DNA of 64,000 nucleotides from Pseudomonas serbica (lineage in GTDB: Bacteria; Pseudomonadota; Gammaproteobacteria; Pseudomonadales; Pseudomonadaceae), in contig NZ_JAQIYM010000013.1 in NCBI RefSeq assembly GCF_028823535.1, forward strand, positions 124,001 through 188,000, in the 5' to 3' direction. Positions 40,032-49,420 of the stretch are shown in pieces. Each line of letters starts with the position of its first letter. Positions within the stretch are counted from its first letter, which is position 1. The notes beneath the pieces were generated by a model. The model was not told where the DNA came from, did no database searches, and saw only the letters and a list, made by a program, of their open reading frames with translations. The position numbers were made by a program, and so were the translations under genes.

Positions 40032-40895
40032 ATGAAAACCTGCCTCGCACCTGATTCCCATCCTACAAAACCTATGCAGTCACTTCCTGTGGGTGCTTGG
40101 GATGCCCACTGCCATGTATTTGGCCCCGGGGCTGAATTTCCCTATGCCGAAGATCGCAGCTATACACCGCCCGACGCACCTTTTGAAACTTTGCGGGCGT
40201 TGCACGACCACCTGGGGTTCACTCGTGGTGTGATTGTCCAAGCCAGCTGTCATGGCAGCGACAATCGCGCGATGTTGGACGCTATCGCTCGTAGCGAAGG
40301 GCGGTATCGAGGGATAGCCATCGTGGACGGCAGTGAAACCGATAAGCAGCTTGCCGAGATGGACGCTGGAGGTGTTCGTGGGGTGCGATTCAACTTCGTT
40401 GCACATCTGGGTGGCGCGCCAGACCTGGATGTCTTTGACAGCACTGTTGATCGCCTGGCTGATCTGGGATGGCATGTAGTCCTACACCTTGATGCGCAAG
40501 ACATCCTGACCTACTCGGAAAGACTCGCGCGTATCCCCGTACCTTTCATCATCGATCACATGGGGCGGGTCAAAGCTCAGGATGGCATTGAGCAGCAGTC
40601 CTTCATTGCCTTGCAGCAACTGATGGAGAATCCATTGGCGTGGGTGAAGGTATGTGGCGCGGAAAGGGTATCAGTGGGCCGTCGCCCATTCGAAGACGCG
40701 GTTCCCTTTGCAGAGAGACTGATTGAAATCGCTCCAGACCGCGTGCTGTGGGGCACTGACTGGCCGCATCCGAACATTAGCAAAGATATGCCCAACGACG
40801 GGGAGTTAGTAGATCTGATGTTCAAGTTCTGTACCGACCCTCAGTTGCGTCAAAAGCTATTGGTCGAGAACCCCATGAAGCTTTACGGACGATAA
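40032..40895 (+). CDS. ligI: 2-pyrone-4,6-dicarboxylate hydrolase (LigI)
   Basis: A 287-residue amidohydrolase: GAWDAHCHVFGPGAEFPYA (His26, His28), GVIVQASCHGSDNRAMLDAI, RGVRFNFVAHLGGAPDLD, FIIDHMGRVKA and WGTDWPHPN. This is the LigI signature set. It opens the lactone PDC to 4-oxalomesaconate, the substrate for GalD/GalB. AAGGA seven bases before the ATG at 40032 is the better start than the ATG at 40014. First gene of ligI-symporter-porin. Confidence 0.9.
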   Translation: MKTCLAPDSHPTKPMQSLPVGAWDAHCHVFGPGAEFPYAEDRSYTPPDAPFETLRALHDHLGFTRGVIVQASCHGSDNRAMLDAIARSEGRYRGIAIVDGSETDKQLAEMDAGGVRGVRFNFVAHLGGAPDLDVFDSTVDRLADLGWHVVLHLDAQDILTYSERLARIPVPFIIDHMGRVKAQDGIEQQSFIALQQLMENPLAWVKVCGAERVSVGRRPFEDAVPFAERLIEIAPDRVLWGTDWPHPNISKDMPNDGELVDLMFKFCTDPQLRQKLLVENPMKLYGR

Positions 40896-40949
40896 CCGCA
40901 ACAGCCTTCGCTGCACCTCCAAAAATAAGACTTTCAGTGAGTGACCGCC

Positions 40950-42263
40950 ATGAATCCTAGCCCAGCAACCGCTCAGGTCGAAGTAACCGTTCCGATCAAG
41001 GTGAAGACCAAGCCGCCCTTCTATCGCGCAATGTACTTTCAAGTACTTCTAGGGATTATCGCAGGCGTCGCCGTCGGCCACTTTTGGCCCACCTTTGCCG
41101 CTGACCTTAAGCCGCTGGGTGATGCTTTCATCAAGCTAATCAAGATGATCATCGGCCCAGTAGTTTTCTGCACAGTCGTCACTGGCATCGCAGGAATGCG
41201 CGATTTGAAAAAGGTTGGTCGAGTAGGTGGCAAAGCACTGCTCTACTTCGAAGTGATTTCGACCGTTTCGCTGCTGATTGGCCTTATCGGTGGTCACCTT
41301 TTCAATCCAGGTGGTGGCTTCAATGTGGACGTCAATACCCTGGATGCATCGGCGGTCACCGGATTCGCTGAAAAAGCACAACACATGCATATGGTCGAAT
41401 TCCTGATGGGAATCATCCCCTCGACATTTGTGCAGGCATTTGCCGAGGGCAACGTCCTTTGCATATTGCTGGTCTCAGTGCTTTTCGGATGCTCGTTGTC
41501 AGCTATGGGTGAAAAGGGCCGGCCGGTCTACGACATGATCGAAGGTCTCTCCGGCGTGTTCTTTCGCATCGTACACATCATTGCCAAGCTCTCCGCTGTC
41601 GGCGCATTCGGCGCCATCGCTTTCACCGTAGGTACTTACGGAGTTGGCTCACTGCTGCCACTGATGAAACTGGTAGGCAGCTTCTACGTGCTTTGCGCAT
41701 TGTTTGTGATCGTCGTTTTGGGCGGTGTGGCGAGAGTCTGTGGGTTTAGTATTCTTCGCTTCATCTCCTACATCAAAGAGGAACTGTTGGTCGTTCTCGG
41801 AACCAGCTCCTCTGAAGTGGTACTGCCACAAATTATGGAAAAGATGGAGCGTCTGGGCTGCTCAAAACCCGTTGTTGGCTTGGTCATTCCTACGGGTTAC
41901 TCATTCAACCTCGACGGCACTAACATCTACCTGACGATGGCGGTTCTTTTTATCGCACAAGCGCTGAACATCGACCTGTCACTTTCGCAGCAACTGACAT
42001 TGGTTATCGTGGCCATGCTCACCTCCAAGGGTGCCAGCGGTGTCTCAGGTGCTGCCTTTGTCATGTTAACCAGCACCTTGATGGTGGTCCCACTTGTCCC
42101 TGTAGCAGGCATGGTGCTGATTCTGGGAATCCACCGTTTCATGGGTACCGGCCTTGCCATGACTAACCTGGTTGGCAACGGTGTCGCGGCACTGGTTGTA
42201 TCAGCTTGGGAGAAGGAGCTAGATCGCGACAAACTCGCCAAGGAACTTGGTACTAAGCAGTAA
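40950..42263 (+). CDS. dicarboxylate/amino acid:cation symporter (DctA/SDF family)
   Basis: A 437-residue membrane protein: KMIIGPVVFCTVVTGIAGM, LVVLGTSSSEVVLPQIMEKM (serine-rich re-entrant loop), VIPTGYSFNLDGTNIYLTMAVLFIAQ and LTSKGASGVSGAAFVMLTSTL. These are the transport-core motifs of C4-dicarboxylate or glutamate symporters. Its operon suggests a PDC or 4-oxalomesaconate substrate, which is not a usual DctA substrate. The ATG at 40950 is chosen; a GTG lies three codons upstream. Confidence 0.88.
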   Translation: MNPSPATAQVEVTVPIKVKTKPPFYRAMYFQVLLGIIAGVAVGHFWPTFAADLKPLGDAFIKLIKMIIGPVVFCTVVTGIAGMRDLKKVGRVGGKALLYFEVISTVSLLIGLIGGHLFNPGGGFNVDVNTLDASAVTGFAEKAQHMHMVEFLMGIIPSTFVQAFAEGNVLCILLVSVLFGCSLSAMGEKGRPVYDMIEGLSGVFFRIVHIIAKLSAVGAFGAIAFTVGTYGVGSLLPLMKLVGSFYVLCALFVIVVLGGVARVCGFSILRFISYIKEELLVVLGTSSSEVVLPQIMEKMERLGCSKPVVGLVIPTGYSFNLDGTNIYLTMAVLFIAQALNIDLSLSQQLTLVIVAMLTSKGASGVSGAAFVMLTSTLMVVPLVPVAGMVLILGIHRFMGTGLAMTNLVGNGVAALVVSAWEKELDRDKLAKELGTKQ

Positions 42264-42354
42264 CCCTTCTGCCTTATCGATCACAACATCCCTAGAAAGT
42301 CTCTGTTCGGTCTACTACCGAGCAGCGACTCCCTGCGTCAGGAAAATAATAAAA

Positions 42355-43584
42355 ATGAACCGCGCCTTATATGTAGCTGTGCTTGCATCCGTATCGTTCT
42401 ACATCGACACCTCTATGGCCGACAGCTTCATCGCTGATAGTAAAATTCGTTTAGAAGCCCGAAACTTCTATTACAACGGTGATTATCGCCAGGGAGCTGG
42501 CGTATCGAAAAAAGAAGAATGGGCTCAGGGATTTTTGCTCAACTATGAATCAGGATACACACCAGGAATCATTGGCTTCGGCGCTGACGCGTTGATCTTT
42601 GCAGGCTACAAGCTGGATTCGAGTCCAGATCGCTCTGGTAGCGGCCTCCTCCCCAAACGAGCTTCCGGTGAGGCCGCTGACGAATACTCAAAAGCAGGTT
42701 ATGGCGCAAAACTCAAGATATCCGAGACTTCGTTGCGCTACGGGATGTCATTGCCAAAGGTACCGGTGCTGCAATACAACAATAGCCGGCTGCTCCCCCA
42801 GACGTTTCAAGGTTGGCAGATTACCTCTACTGACGTCGACCGCCTTACCATAAACTTGGCCCAGTTCGATAAGACGATCACACCTGACTCAACCGATCTT
42901 CAGGACATCAACCTTGCGGTAAAGGACGGACGATATCGTGCAACTGGCATCGGCGACTACTACCGATATGGCGGCGGCACATACAAGCTGACACCCGAGC
43001 TGAGTGCGACGTACTTTTATGGCGAACTTGATGATGTTTACCGTCAGCAGTTCGCTGGATTGATACACAGCACGCGAATCGGAACAGGCACGTTGACTAC
43101 TGATCTGCGTGCTTTCGCAAGCAGTGATGTTGGCGCAGCCAAAGCCGGAGAAGTTGATAACCGTGCATACGCTGCTTCGCTGGGCTACACCTTAGGCAAT
43201 GGGCATAGCGTCTTAGCGGCCTATCAGGTTATGGAGGGCGCAACCGGCTTTCCTTACATCAATAACCCCTACCTACCGAACTACGTGCAATACCACGATT
43301 TCGCAAGTGCAGGCGAACGTAGCTGGCAGCTTCGGTACGGGTACGACTTTGCAGCCATGGGTGTTCCTGGGCTGAACTTTTTTACCGCGTACACCCATGG
43401 AGATGGATTGAAGAAAGTCGGCACTGAAAAGGAATGGGAGCGCGATGTGGATGTGAGCTATGCCTTCCAGGGAAAGCTTAAAGGCTTTTCTGTACGGTTG
43501 AGAAACGCAACCTATCGTAGTGACGACGCCAGAGATATCGACGAGACACGCTTAATAGCAACTTACCTCTTCACATCGTTTTAA
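42355..43584 (+). CDS. OprD-family outer-membrane porin
   Basis: A 409-residue protein. The signal peptide (about 1-21) is followed by DSFIADSKIRLEARNFYYNGD, the usual OprD mature start. Beta strands include TPGIIGFGADALIFAGYKLD and GWQITSTDVDRLTI, and the C-terminus TRLIATYLFTSF ends in Phe. OprD/OpdX porins take up specific carboxylates. It follows the symporter by 91 bases and completes a predicted uptake pathway. Confidence 0.9.
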   Translation: MNRALYVAVLASVSFYIDTSMADSFIADSKIRLEARNFYYNGDYRQGAGVSKKEEWAQGFLLNYESGYTPGIIGFGADALIFAGYKLDSSPDRSGSGLLPKRASGEAADEYSKAGYGAKLKISETSLRYGMSLPKVPVLQYNNSRLLPQTFQGWQITSTDVDRLTINLAQFDKTITPDSTDLQDINLAVKDGRYRATGIGDYYRYGGGTYKLTPELSATYFYGELDDVYRQQFAGLIHSTRIGTGTLTTDLRAFASSDVGAAKAGEVDNRAYAASLGYTLGNGHSVLAAYQVMEGATGFPYINNPYLPNYVQYHDFASAGERSWQLRYGYDFAAMGVPGLNFFTAYTHGDGLKKVGTEKEWERDVDVSYAFQGKLKGFSVRLRNATYRSDDARDIDETRLIATYLFTSF

Positions 43585-43715
43585 TAATCTGAGGTGTGGC
43601 CTCCCCACTCAGGCGAGTTACCGCTTTTGCAGACATTCCTGACTGCCGGCAATGGGTTGGATGCGCGAACAAGTGGACGGATTTATTCTATCGCCACCTT
43701 GTGGAAAATAGATCC

Positions 43716-43753
43716 GTCCCCGTTCTCACGGTCCCCGTTCTCACGTTCTCACG
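43716..43753 (+). repeat. tandem repeat GTCCCCGTTCTCACG
   Basis: Two perfect 15-base units (43716-43730, 43731-43745) plus a partial TTCTCACG. It lies in the 234-base gap between the porin gene and the convergent hydrolase gene; no gene is seen in the gap. Confidence 0.85.
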
Positions 43754-43818
43754 TGGTGCAATGCTCACGTCGTCAACAGTTCAGGCACCTGGTAACCGAA
43801 CAGGATCGGGCTGCCACG

Positions 43819-44658
43819 TCATTCCCTGACACCTCCATACAACCCCTCCCGCCGATCCCGATGCAAATCATTGCGTGCACTGATTCGCTTATTGCGCGCC
43901 TCACCAAGATTCAGTGCTGCCAATAAAATCTGCTCACTCCCCTGCTCCGCCGGCCCTGCCAAGGGATAACCATCCGCATCGACAATCACCGAACCCTGCA
44001 CCCAACCAACACCGCGTTCATGCCCATGCCGATCACACGCAGCAATAAACATCCGATTAACCGAAGCATTCGCCTGAACCCGCACCACTTCCGCCGGACG
44101 TTCAGTAGGTGGCCGCGGTCCATCCGGCCAATTAACCGGCGCGCAAAGCAATTCAGCACCCGCCAATGCCGGAAGTCGCACCCACTCGGGGAACTCCAGG
44201 TCGTAGCAAATCAACATCCCGATTCGTCCATGAACCGTTTCGACTACCGGTGGAGCGGCGTTACCCACACTGAAAATTTCAGACTCAGCATCCCAAAGGT
44301 GCGCTTTGCGGTACACGGCACGCAAACCCTTTGCGTCGATCATCGCCGCGCTGTTGGCCAGTTCATCACCTTCCAGCCGCTCGCAAAAACCGCCGACCAC
44401 GACCAGGTTCAGTTCACGGGCGAGCGCCGTCCATAGACGCAAGGTCGGTCCTTCGGTTGTTTCTGCCAAGGAAAAGGCTTCGTCACGGTCGTTGAACACG
44501 TAGCCGCTTTGCACCAGTTCAGGCAGCACCACGATTTGCGCTCCTTGACGCGCCGCCGAACGAATAATGCGTTCGGTGAGTGTGCGGTTGAACGCGAGGT
44601 CGCCGATTTTCGGCGCCACCTGGCAGCAAGCAACTACAGTATTTTTTGCAGTGTTCAA
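43819..44658 (-). CDS. carbon-nitrogen hydrolase (nitrilase superfamily)
   Basis: A 279-residue protein with the Glu-Lys-Cys triad: Glu47 in IVVLPELVQSGY, Lys118 in AVYRKAHLW, Cys151 in MLICYDLEFPEW. It hydrolyses an amide or N-carbamoyl bond. The start is TTG at 44658, with GGAGG eight bases upstream; the TTGA overlaps the permease stop, so translation is coupled. Linked to an NCS1 permease, a nucleobase breakdown product or related N-compound is a likely substrate. Confidence 0.85.
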   Translation of the reverse strand: MNTAKNTVVACCQVAPKIGDLAFNRTLTERIIRSAARQGAQIVVLPELVQSGYVFNDRDEAFSLAETTEGPTLRLWTALARELNLVVVGGFCERLEGDELANSAAMIDAKGLRAVYRKAHLWDAESEIFSVGNAAPPVVETVHGRIGMLICYDLEFPEWVRLPALAGAELLCAPVNWPDGPRPPTERPAEVVRVQANASVNRMFIAACDRHGHERGVGWVQGSVIVDADGYPLAGPAEQGSEQILLAALNLGEARNKRISARNDLHRDRREGLYGGVRE

Positions 44659-46154
44659 CGCACCTCCTCCACAGTGAGTTTGGTCATGGAGATGATGTCG
44701 CCCTCGGTAATTGAATCGATGACCCGACGTTCCGCCGCGAGGTCCAGCGATCGACTGAGGATAAAGTACGTCAGGCCCGACACCATCAAGCCCACCAGCC
44801 AAGCGATGTCCACGCCTTCGAGCATGCGTGCCAGCGGGCCAACAAATACTTCTTTGTTGGCCGCGGCATCGAAGATGTAGAAGAACGGCACCATCGCGGC
44901 AAAGCCGATCAGGTACGAGACGATGCCGCGAAATTGCCAGGCGCCGTAAATGCCCTTCGGCGTGAAGAAGTGCGGGATCGCGTAGCGGCCTTTGCGCACG
45001 AAGAAGTAGTCGACCAGATTGACGGCGGTCCAGGGCACGAGGAAGTACAGGAGCAGTACGAGGAAGGTGTTCAGCAACGCGATGCCGTCGCCTTTGATCG
45101 ACAGCACGCAGGTCAGCAGCACCACGCTAATCGCAGTGATGGACAGGATCCGGGCGCGGGGTGTCGGGGTGATTTTGTTGATTGAGTCGACGCCTGTCAG
45201 CAGCGTCAACATGGCGCTGTAGGTGTTGAGCGCGATGATCGGCAGGAACCCCGCCACCGAGACGATCACCAGCACATTGCCCAACCCAGGAATCATCGAA
45301 GACCCGACCTGGCTCAACGCCACCAGCGCGTCCACCGCTTTAAGCTGCTGCGCCAGCCACGCGCCGAGGCCGATCATCCAGCTGCCGGACAGCGAGGCTC
45401 CGATGAACACGGCAGCGATCAGTTTTGGTCTGCTGGTGTTTTTCGGCAGGTAGCGGGAGTAGTCGGAGACATAGGGCGCATAGGAAATGTTGTAGCTGGC
45501 GCCAATGGCAAACAGCGTGGCGAACGCTACCCAGTTGAAACCGAGGTCCGCCGCTGGGGTGACGCCCTCTTGGCCAGCGCCGAACATCAGGGCGATGGTG
45601 ACCAGCGCGTACAGCGGCAACGTGGCCAGCAACGCCCATTTGAAGGCTTTGTGCATCAGGTCGTGGCCGTAGATCGACAGCAATGCGCCGATCAGCACGA
45701 CCGCCACCGCGACTATGGTCGGGTCGATGCCGAACACATGTTCGAGGCCGTTCATGATCAGCGAGATGTTCACCACATTGAAGCCGACGAACACAAACAT
45801 CGTCGCCATCAGGGCCAGTATCACGCCGCGATAACCGAATTGTGCACGGGACTGGATCATTTGCGGCAGGCCCATTTCCGGACCTTGCGAACCGTGGAAG
45901 GCCATGAAGATGGTGCCGAACATGATGCCCAGTGCGCCGGCCAACATAGTCCACAGCGCCGACAGGCCGAGGCTTGGGCCGACGAAACCGATCGAGATGG
46001 TGAAGAAGTGGAAGTTGCCCAGAAACCAGAAAGGTCCCTGGCTGCTGAGTTTGGCGTGACGTTCGTTTTCCGGAATGTAATCGATCGAGTGGCCTTCGAT
46101 GGCCAACCCGCCGCTCGCTTCAAGGGCGTGCGCAGACTGTGGGGACCCTGACAT
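44655..46154 (-). CDS. NCS1-family purine/cytosine-type permease
   Basis: A 499-residue permease with 12 spans: SIGFVGPSLGLSALWTMLAG, FGTIFMAFHGSQGPEMGLPQ, SRAQFGYRG and YAPYVSDYSRYLP, the NCS1 core motifs. It imports a nucleobase, hydantoin, vitamin or similar cation-coupled solute. First gene of the leftward two-gene unit, divergent from a LysR gene across an inverted repeat. Confidence 0.88.
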   Translation of the reverse strand: MSGSPQSAHALEASGGLAIEGHSIDYIPENERHAKLSSQGPFWFLGNFHFFTISIGFVGPSLGLSALWTMLAGALGIMFGTIFMAFHGSQGPEMGLPQMIQSRAQFGYRGVILALMATMFVFVGFNVVNISLIMNGLEHVFGIDPTIVAVAVVLIGALLSIYGHDLMHKAFKWALLATLPLYALVTIALMFGAGQEGVTPAADLGFNWVAFATLFAIGASYNISYAPYVSDYSRYLPKNTSRPKLIAAVFIGASLSGSWMIGLGAWLAQQLKAVDALVALSQVGSSMIPGLGNVLVIVSVAGFLPIIALNTYSAMLTLLTGVDSINKITPTPRARILSITAISVVLLTCVLSIKGDGIALLNTFLVLLLYFLVPWTAVNLVDYFFVRKGRYAIPHFFTPKGIYGAWQFRGIVSYLIGFAAMVPFFYIFDAAANKEVFVGPLARMLEGVDIAWLVGLMVSGLTYFILSRSLDLAAERRVIDSITEGDIISMTKLTVEEVR

Positions 46155-46260
46155 ATGAATGTTCCTATGCTGGCAATTGTTGTTTTTCTGGGCAATGCGC
46201 CGGTTTCATTGCAATGTAGGAGGTTGGTCTGAACGGTAAAATATCGCAGGCGCACTGTTT

Positions 46261-46280
46261 ACATAGATTCGCGCCTATGT
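46261..46280. promoter_or_regulatory. inverted repeat in the LysR/NCS1 divergent region
   Basis: ACATAG-ATTCGCGC-CTATGT, perfect six-base arms eight apart, 20 bases before the LysR start; a candidate LysR site serving both directions. Confidence 0.5.
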
Positions 46281-46300
46281 AGCGAAACTCGGAGGCATAC

Positions 46301-47203
46301 ATGCTGGGCACTGTATCGGAACTGGATTTGCGTCTAATCCGGGTCTTTCTGACTGTAGTTGAGGCGGGCGGTATCTCGGCCGCGCAGACAGCGCTCAATA
46401 CCACTCAACCCACCATCAGCGCGCAATTGGCGACGCTGGAAGCGCGGGTGGGATTTCGCCTGTGCGAGCGTGGGCGCGGTGGATTTTCGGTGACACCCAA
46501 GGGTGGGCAGTTTATCGACGCGGCGCGTCGGTTAGTGGCGGCGGCCGAGGGCTTTCGGGTTGAGGTTCAGCACATCAATCGCAAGGTATCGGGCAATATC
46601 AACATCGGCTTGCTTGGTCAAATCGATCCGTCCGCCAACAAAAACATCGCCCTCGCCATTGCCCGTTTGCGATCACGACATGAGGGGTTGTACTTCCACT
46701 TCACTGAATTGTCGTCCTCCTTGCTGGAAGAGAAAATCATCAACGGCCACATCGACCTGGCCATCGGTTACTTTTGGCACCGCTTGCCCAACATCGATTA
46801 CTACCCCTTGTTCAAGGAAACCCAAATCGCCTACTGCGCCCCTGCGCACCCGCTGTTCGCCCACGTGGGTGCACTGACCCGCGATGACGTGCGCGATTAC
46901 GACTGGGTCTGGCCCAGTCATCCTTTGCCGGAAATGCCCCCACCCACCAGCATCGAACGCTTGACGGTGCTCACTGACAGCATGGACGGCGCGGCTCTGC
47001 TGATCCTGTCGGGCCAGCATGTGGGCTTTTTGCCCCAGCACTACGCGGCCAAACATGAACAACTGGGGCAATTGCATCCGCTCAATCCTGAGCTGTTGCG
47101 CTATGAAGTCGGCTTTCATGCGGCCGTTCGCCATTCGGCGCGGCAACGGGAGTTGGTGGGTGCATTCCTGGCGGAGCTGATCGAGATTTTCGCAGAAGGG
47201 TGA
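46301..47203 (+). CDS. LysR-family regulator of the NCS1-hydrolase unit
   Basis: A 300-residue protein: LDLRLIRVFLTVVEAGGISAA, TTQPTISAQLATLEARVGF (helix-turn-helix), and an effector domain with VSGNINIGLLGQIDPSANKN. GGAGG precedes the ATG by seven bases. It is divergent from the NCS1 permease gene and so likely controls it. Confidence 0.88.
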   Translation: MLGTVSELDLRLIRVFLTVVEAGGISAAQTALNTTQPTISAQLATLEARVGFRLCERGRGGFSVTPKGGQFIDAARRLVAAAEGFRVEVQHINRKVSGNINIGLLGQIDPSANKNIALAIARLRSRHEGLYFHFTELSSSLLEEKIINGHIDLAIGYFWHRLPNIDYYPLFKETQIAYCAPAHPLFAHVGALTRDDVRDYDWVWPSHPLPEMPPPTSIERLTVLTDSMDGAALLILSGQHVGFLPQHYAAKHEQLGQLHPLNPELLRYEVGFHAAVRHSARQRELVGAFLAELIEIFAEG

Positions 47204-47327
47204 GTCCAGAAACAGTCCGAACGCCAGCGTCGAGATCGACATTAGTTTCAGCTGCGGATTTCACCCACAGGCCTGATATCGATCTGCTGCGTCGCTGCAT
47301 CGACGCCGGCCTGGTCAAGGGCGAGGA

Positions 47328-48329
47328 TTATTCACTCACCAATTGGATTACCGTCTTGCCCTTGCCGCGGCCTTGCGCGACCTGGCGAAATGCCTCGTTG
47401 ACTTCTGACAGCTCAAAGTGCTGTTGATCCACGCGGATCGTCAGTTGACCGGCATTGGCCAACGCGGCGGCCTCGCGCAGAATAGCGCCATGGTGTTCGC
47501 GTCCTTTGCCGGTGAGCAAAGGCGCCAGGGTGAATACACCCGAGTAGGTTGCACTTTTGAACGACAACGGCGCCAGGCTGTGCTGCCCCCAACCCAGGCA
47601 GCTCAGCACGTGCCCGGTATAAGGCTTCACGGCCTTGAATGACGCATCCAGCGTGCTACCGCCTACGGTGTCGTAGACGATGTCGAAACCTTCACCAGCC
47701 GTATAGTGCTCGACATAGTCCTCTACGCTCTGCGCCTGATAGTCGATGGCCGTAGCCCCCAGCGAGCGAATGAAGTCGAGACTCGCCGCCGAACCGGTGG
47801 CGTAGACGTCGGCACCGCGAGCCTTGGCCAGTTGCACAGCCACCTGGCCGACCCCACCTGCGCCGCCATGAATCAGCACACGCTGACCGGCACGGACATT
47901 GGCACGATCTACCAAACCTTCCCATGCGGTAATGAATACCAAAGGCAATGCAGCCGCCTCACGCATGTCGAGAGTGGTCGGCTTTGCCGCGATCAGCCGG
48001 GCATCCACGGCAATGTATTCGGCCATAGTACCCTGGGCACCGCCGATCCCGCCGGGCATACCGAAGACTTCCTGGCCCAGGTTGAAACCTTCAACCGCCC
48101 CGCCCAACTCGATAACCGTGCCGGCGAGATCCAGGCCGAGCACTGCGGGTAGTGCCTGACGGGCGTGAGCCCCTGCGCCGGCGGCGATCTTGGTATCGAG
48201 AGGGTTGACCCCTGCCGCGTGAACCCTGACCAGCACCTGCCCCTTACCGGGTACAGGGCGATCGATTTGGCGGACAGCCAGAGGGGCCTGAGCGGACTCG
48301 GCGATAGCGGCAAGCATGGAGTGATTCAT
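47328..48329 (-). CDS. quinone oxidoreductase-like NADPH dehydrogenase (MDR family)
   Basis: A 333-residue protein: GKGQVLVRVHAAGVNPLDTKIA, LGLDLAGTVIELG and LIHGGAGGVGQVAVQLAKARG (NADPH fold). It lacks the Cys-rich structural zinc lobe, as in quinone or enoyl reductases. It likely reduces quinones or alpha,beta-unsaturated carbonyls. AGAGG precedes the ATG at 48329. It is divergent from a LysR gene. Confidence 0.85.
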   Translation of the reverse strand: MNHSMLAAIAESAQAPLAVRQIDRPVPGKGQVLVRVHAAGVNPLDTKIAAGAGAHARQALPAVLGLDLAGTVIELGGAVEGFNLGQEVFGMPGGIGGAQGTMAEYIAVDARLIAAKPTTLDMREAAALPLVFITAWEGLVDRANVRAGQRVLIHGGAGGVGQVAVQLAKARGADVYATGSAASLDFIRSLGATAIDYQAQSVEDYVEHYTAGEGFDIVYDTVGGSTLDASFKAVKPYTGHVLSCLGWGQHSLAPLSFKSATYSGVFTLAPLLTGKGREHHGAILREAAALANAGQLTIRVDQQHFELSEVNEAFRQVAQGRGKGKTVIQLVSE

Positions 48330-48438
48330 GATGGGCAACCTCTGATCAAGTGGACGCTTACAGATTGCCGCGCGTTCATCATTCCGATAAGAGACTAAAT
48401 TGGCATATAACTTATTCCACAAAGAGGTCTAATCGCCG

Positions 48439-49320
48439 ATGGACTTGTTCGACACCATGCACATCTTTGTACGGGTCGTGGAACGCGGGTCGTTTTCTGC
48501 AGTTGCTCGCGAGCTGAACATGGGGCAGCCGGCAGTGAGCAAGCAGGTGCGCGCTCTGGAGCAGTATCTGGGCGGGCCATTGTTCGCCCGCAGCACCCGG
48601 CACCTGGCCCTGACCGACGAAGGGCAACGCTTCTACAGCCACTGCCAGGAGATTCTCGGCCACCTCGAAACCGCCACACGCAGCTTTACCAGCGGTCAGG
48701 AGCAGATCGCCGGCCCTCTGCGAGTCGCTGCACCGGTCAGCTATGGGAGGTTGTGCATAGCACCGCTCATAGGGACTTTCCTGCAGCGCCATCCAGATGT
48801 CCGGATCGACCTGCGGCTGAGCGATCACAACGAAGATCTGCTCAAGGAAAATATCGACCTGGCCATCCGGATTGGCGCGGTGAAGAACGAGGGATTGGTG
48901 GCCGTGCCACTGGGTACCAGCGCGCGGCGGGTCTATGCCGCGCCCACCTATCTGGATCGACACGGACTGCCACGCGAGCCCAATGAGCTGACAGGCCACA
49001 ACTGCATCGGTTTCACATTGCTGGAGCATTACGACAGTTGGCATTTCACGCACATCGGGCAAGAGCTCGATGTAGCCATCAAAGGCAACGTCACCAGCAA
49101 TAGCAGCGAGGCCATCCGTGAAATGGTTCTCTGCGGCTTGGGTATTTCCCTTTCTCCAGAATGGCTGTTTGCAGCTGACGTCGAACAGGGCAGCGTTCGT
49201 ATCGTGCTCGACGATTATCAGACCACCGCACTGCCTGTCAGCGCTGTGCTCAGTCGTGAGCGACGACGTTCAGCGCGGACGATGGCATTCATCGATTTTC
49301 TCCGCGAGCGCTTATCGTAA
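48439..49320 (+). CDS. LysR-family regulator next to quinone oxidoreductase
   Basis: A 293-residue protein: MDLFDTMHIFVRVVERGSF, LNMGQPAVSKQVRALEQYLG and an effector domain with GPLRVAAPVSYGRLCIAPL. It belongs to the common subgroup that regulates a divergent reductase. The divergent gap is about 110 bases. Confidence 0.87.
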   Translation: MDLFDTMHIFVRVVERGSFSAVARELNMGQPAVSKQVRALEQYLGGPLFARSTRHLALTDEGQRFYSHCQEILGHLETATRSFTSGQEQIAGPLRVAAPVSYGRLCIAPLIGTFLQRHPDVRIDLRLSDHNEDLLKENIDLAIRIGAVKNEGLVAVPLGTSARRVYAAPTYLDRHGLPREPNELTGHNCIGFTLLEHYDSWHFTHIGQELDVAIKGNVTSNSSEAIREMVLCGLGISLSPEWLFAADVEQGSVRIVLDDYQTTALPVSAVLSRERRRSARTMAFIDFLRERLS

Positions 49321-49420
49321 AACCGCCTATCACCAGGCTTCTGTCGAGCGTTCGCGTTGGCTCGACTCCCCCCTTCAGACAGGCCGTTAATCGACCAGGA
49401 GTTGCCACCCAGATCGCCGC

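Noticed and set aside
43618..43660. possible fourth copy of the dispersed palindrome (ACCGCTTTTGCAGACATTC)
   Set aside because: Only short arm-like pieces match, with no centre; too little to claim.
47200..47427. 75-codon plus-strand frame after the LysR gene
   Set aside because: It starts within the LysR stop region and runs antisense into the quinone oxidoreductase gene.
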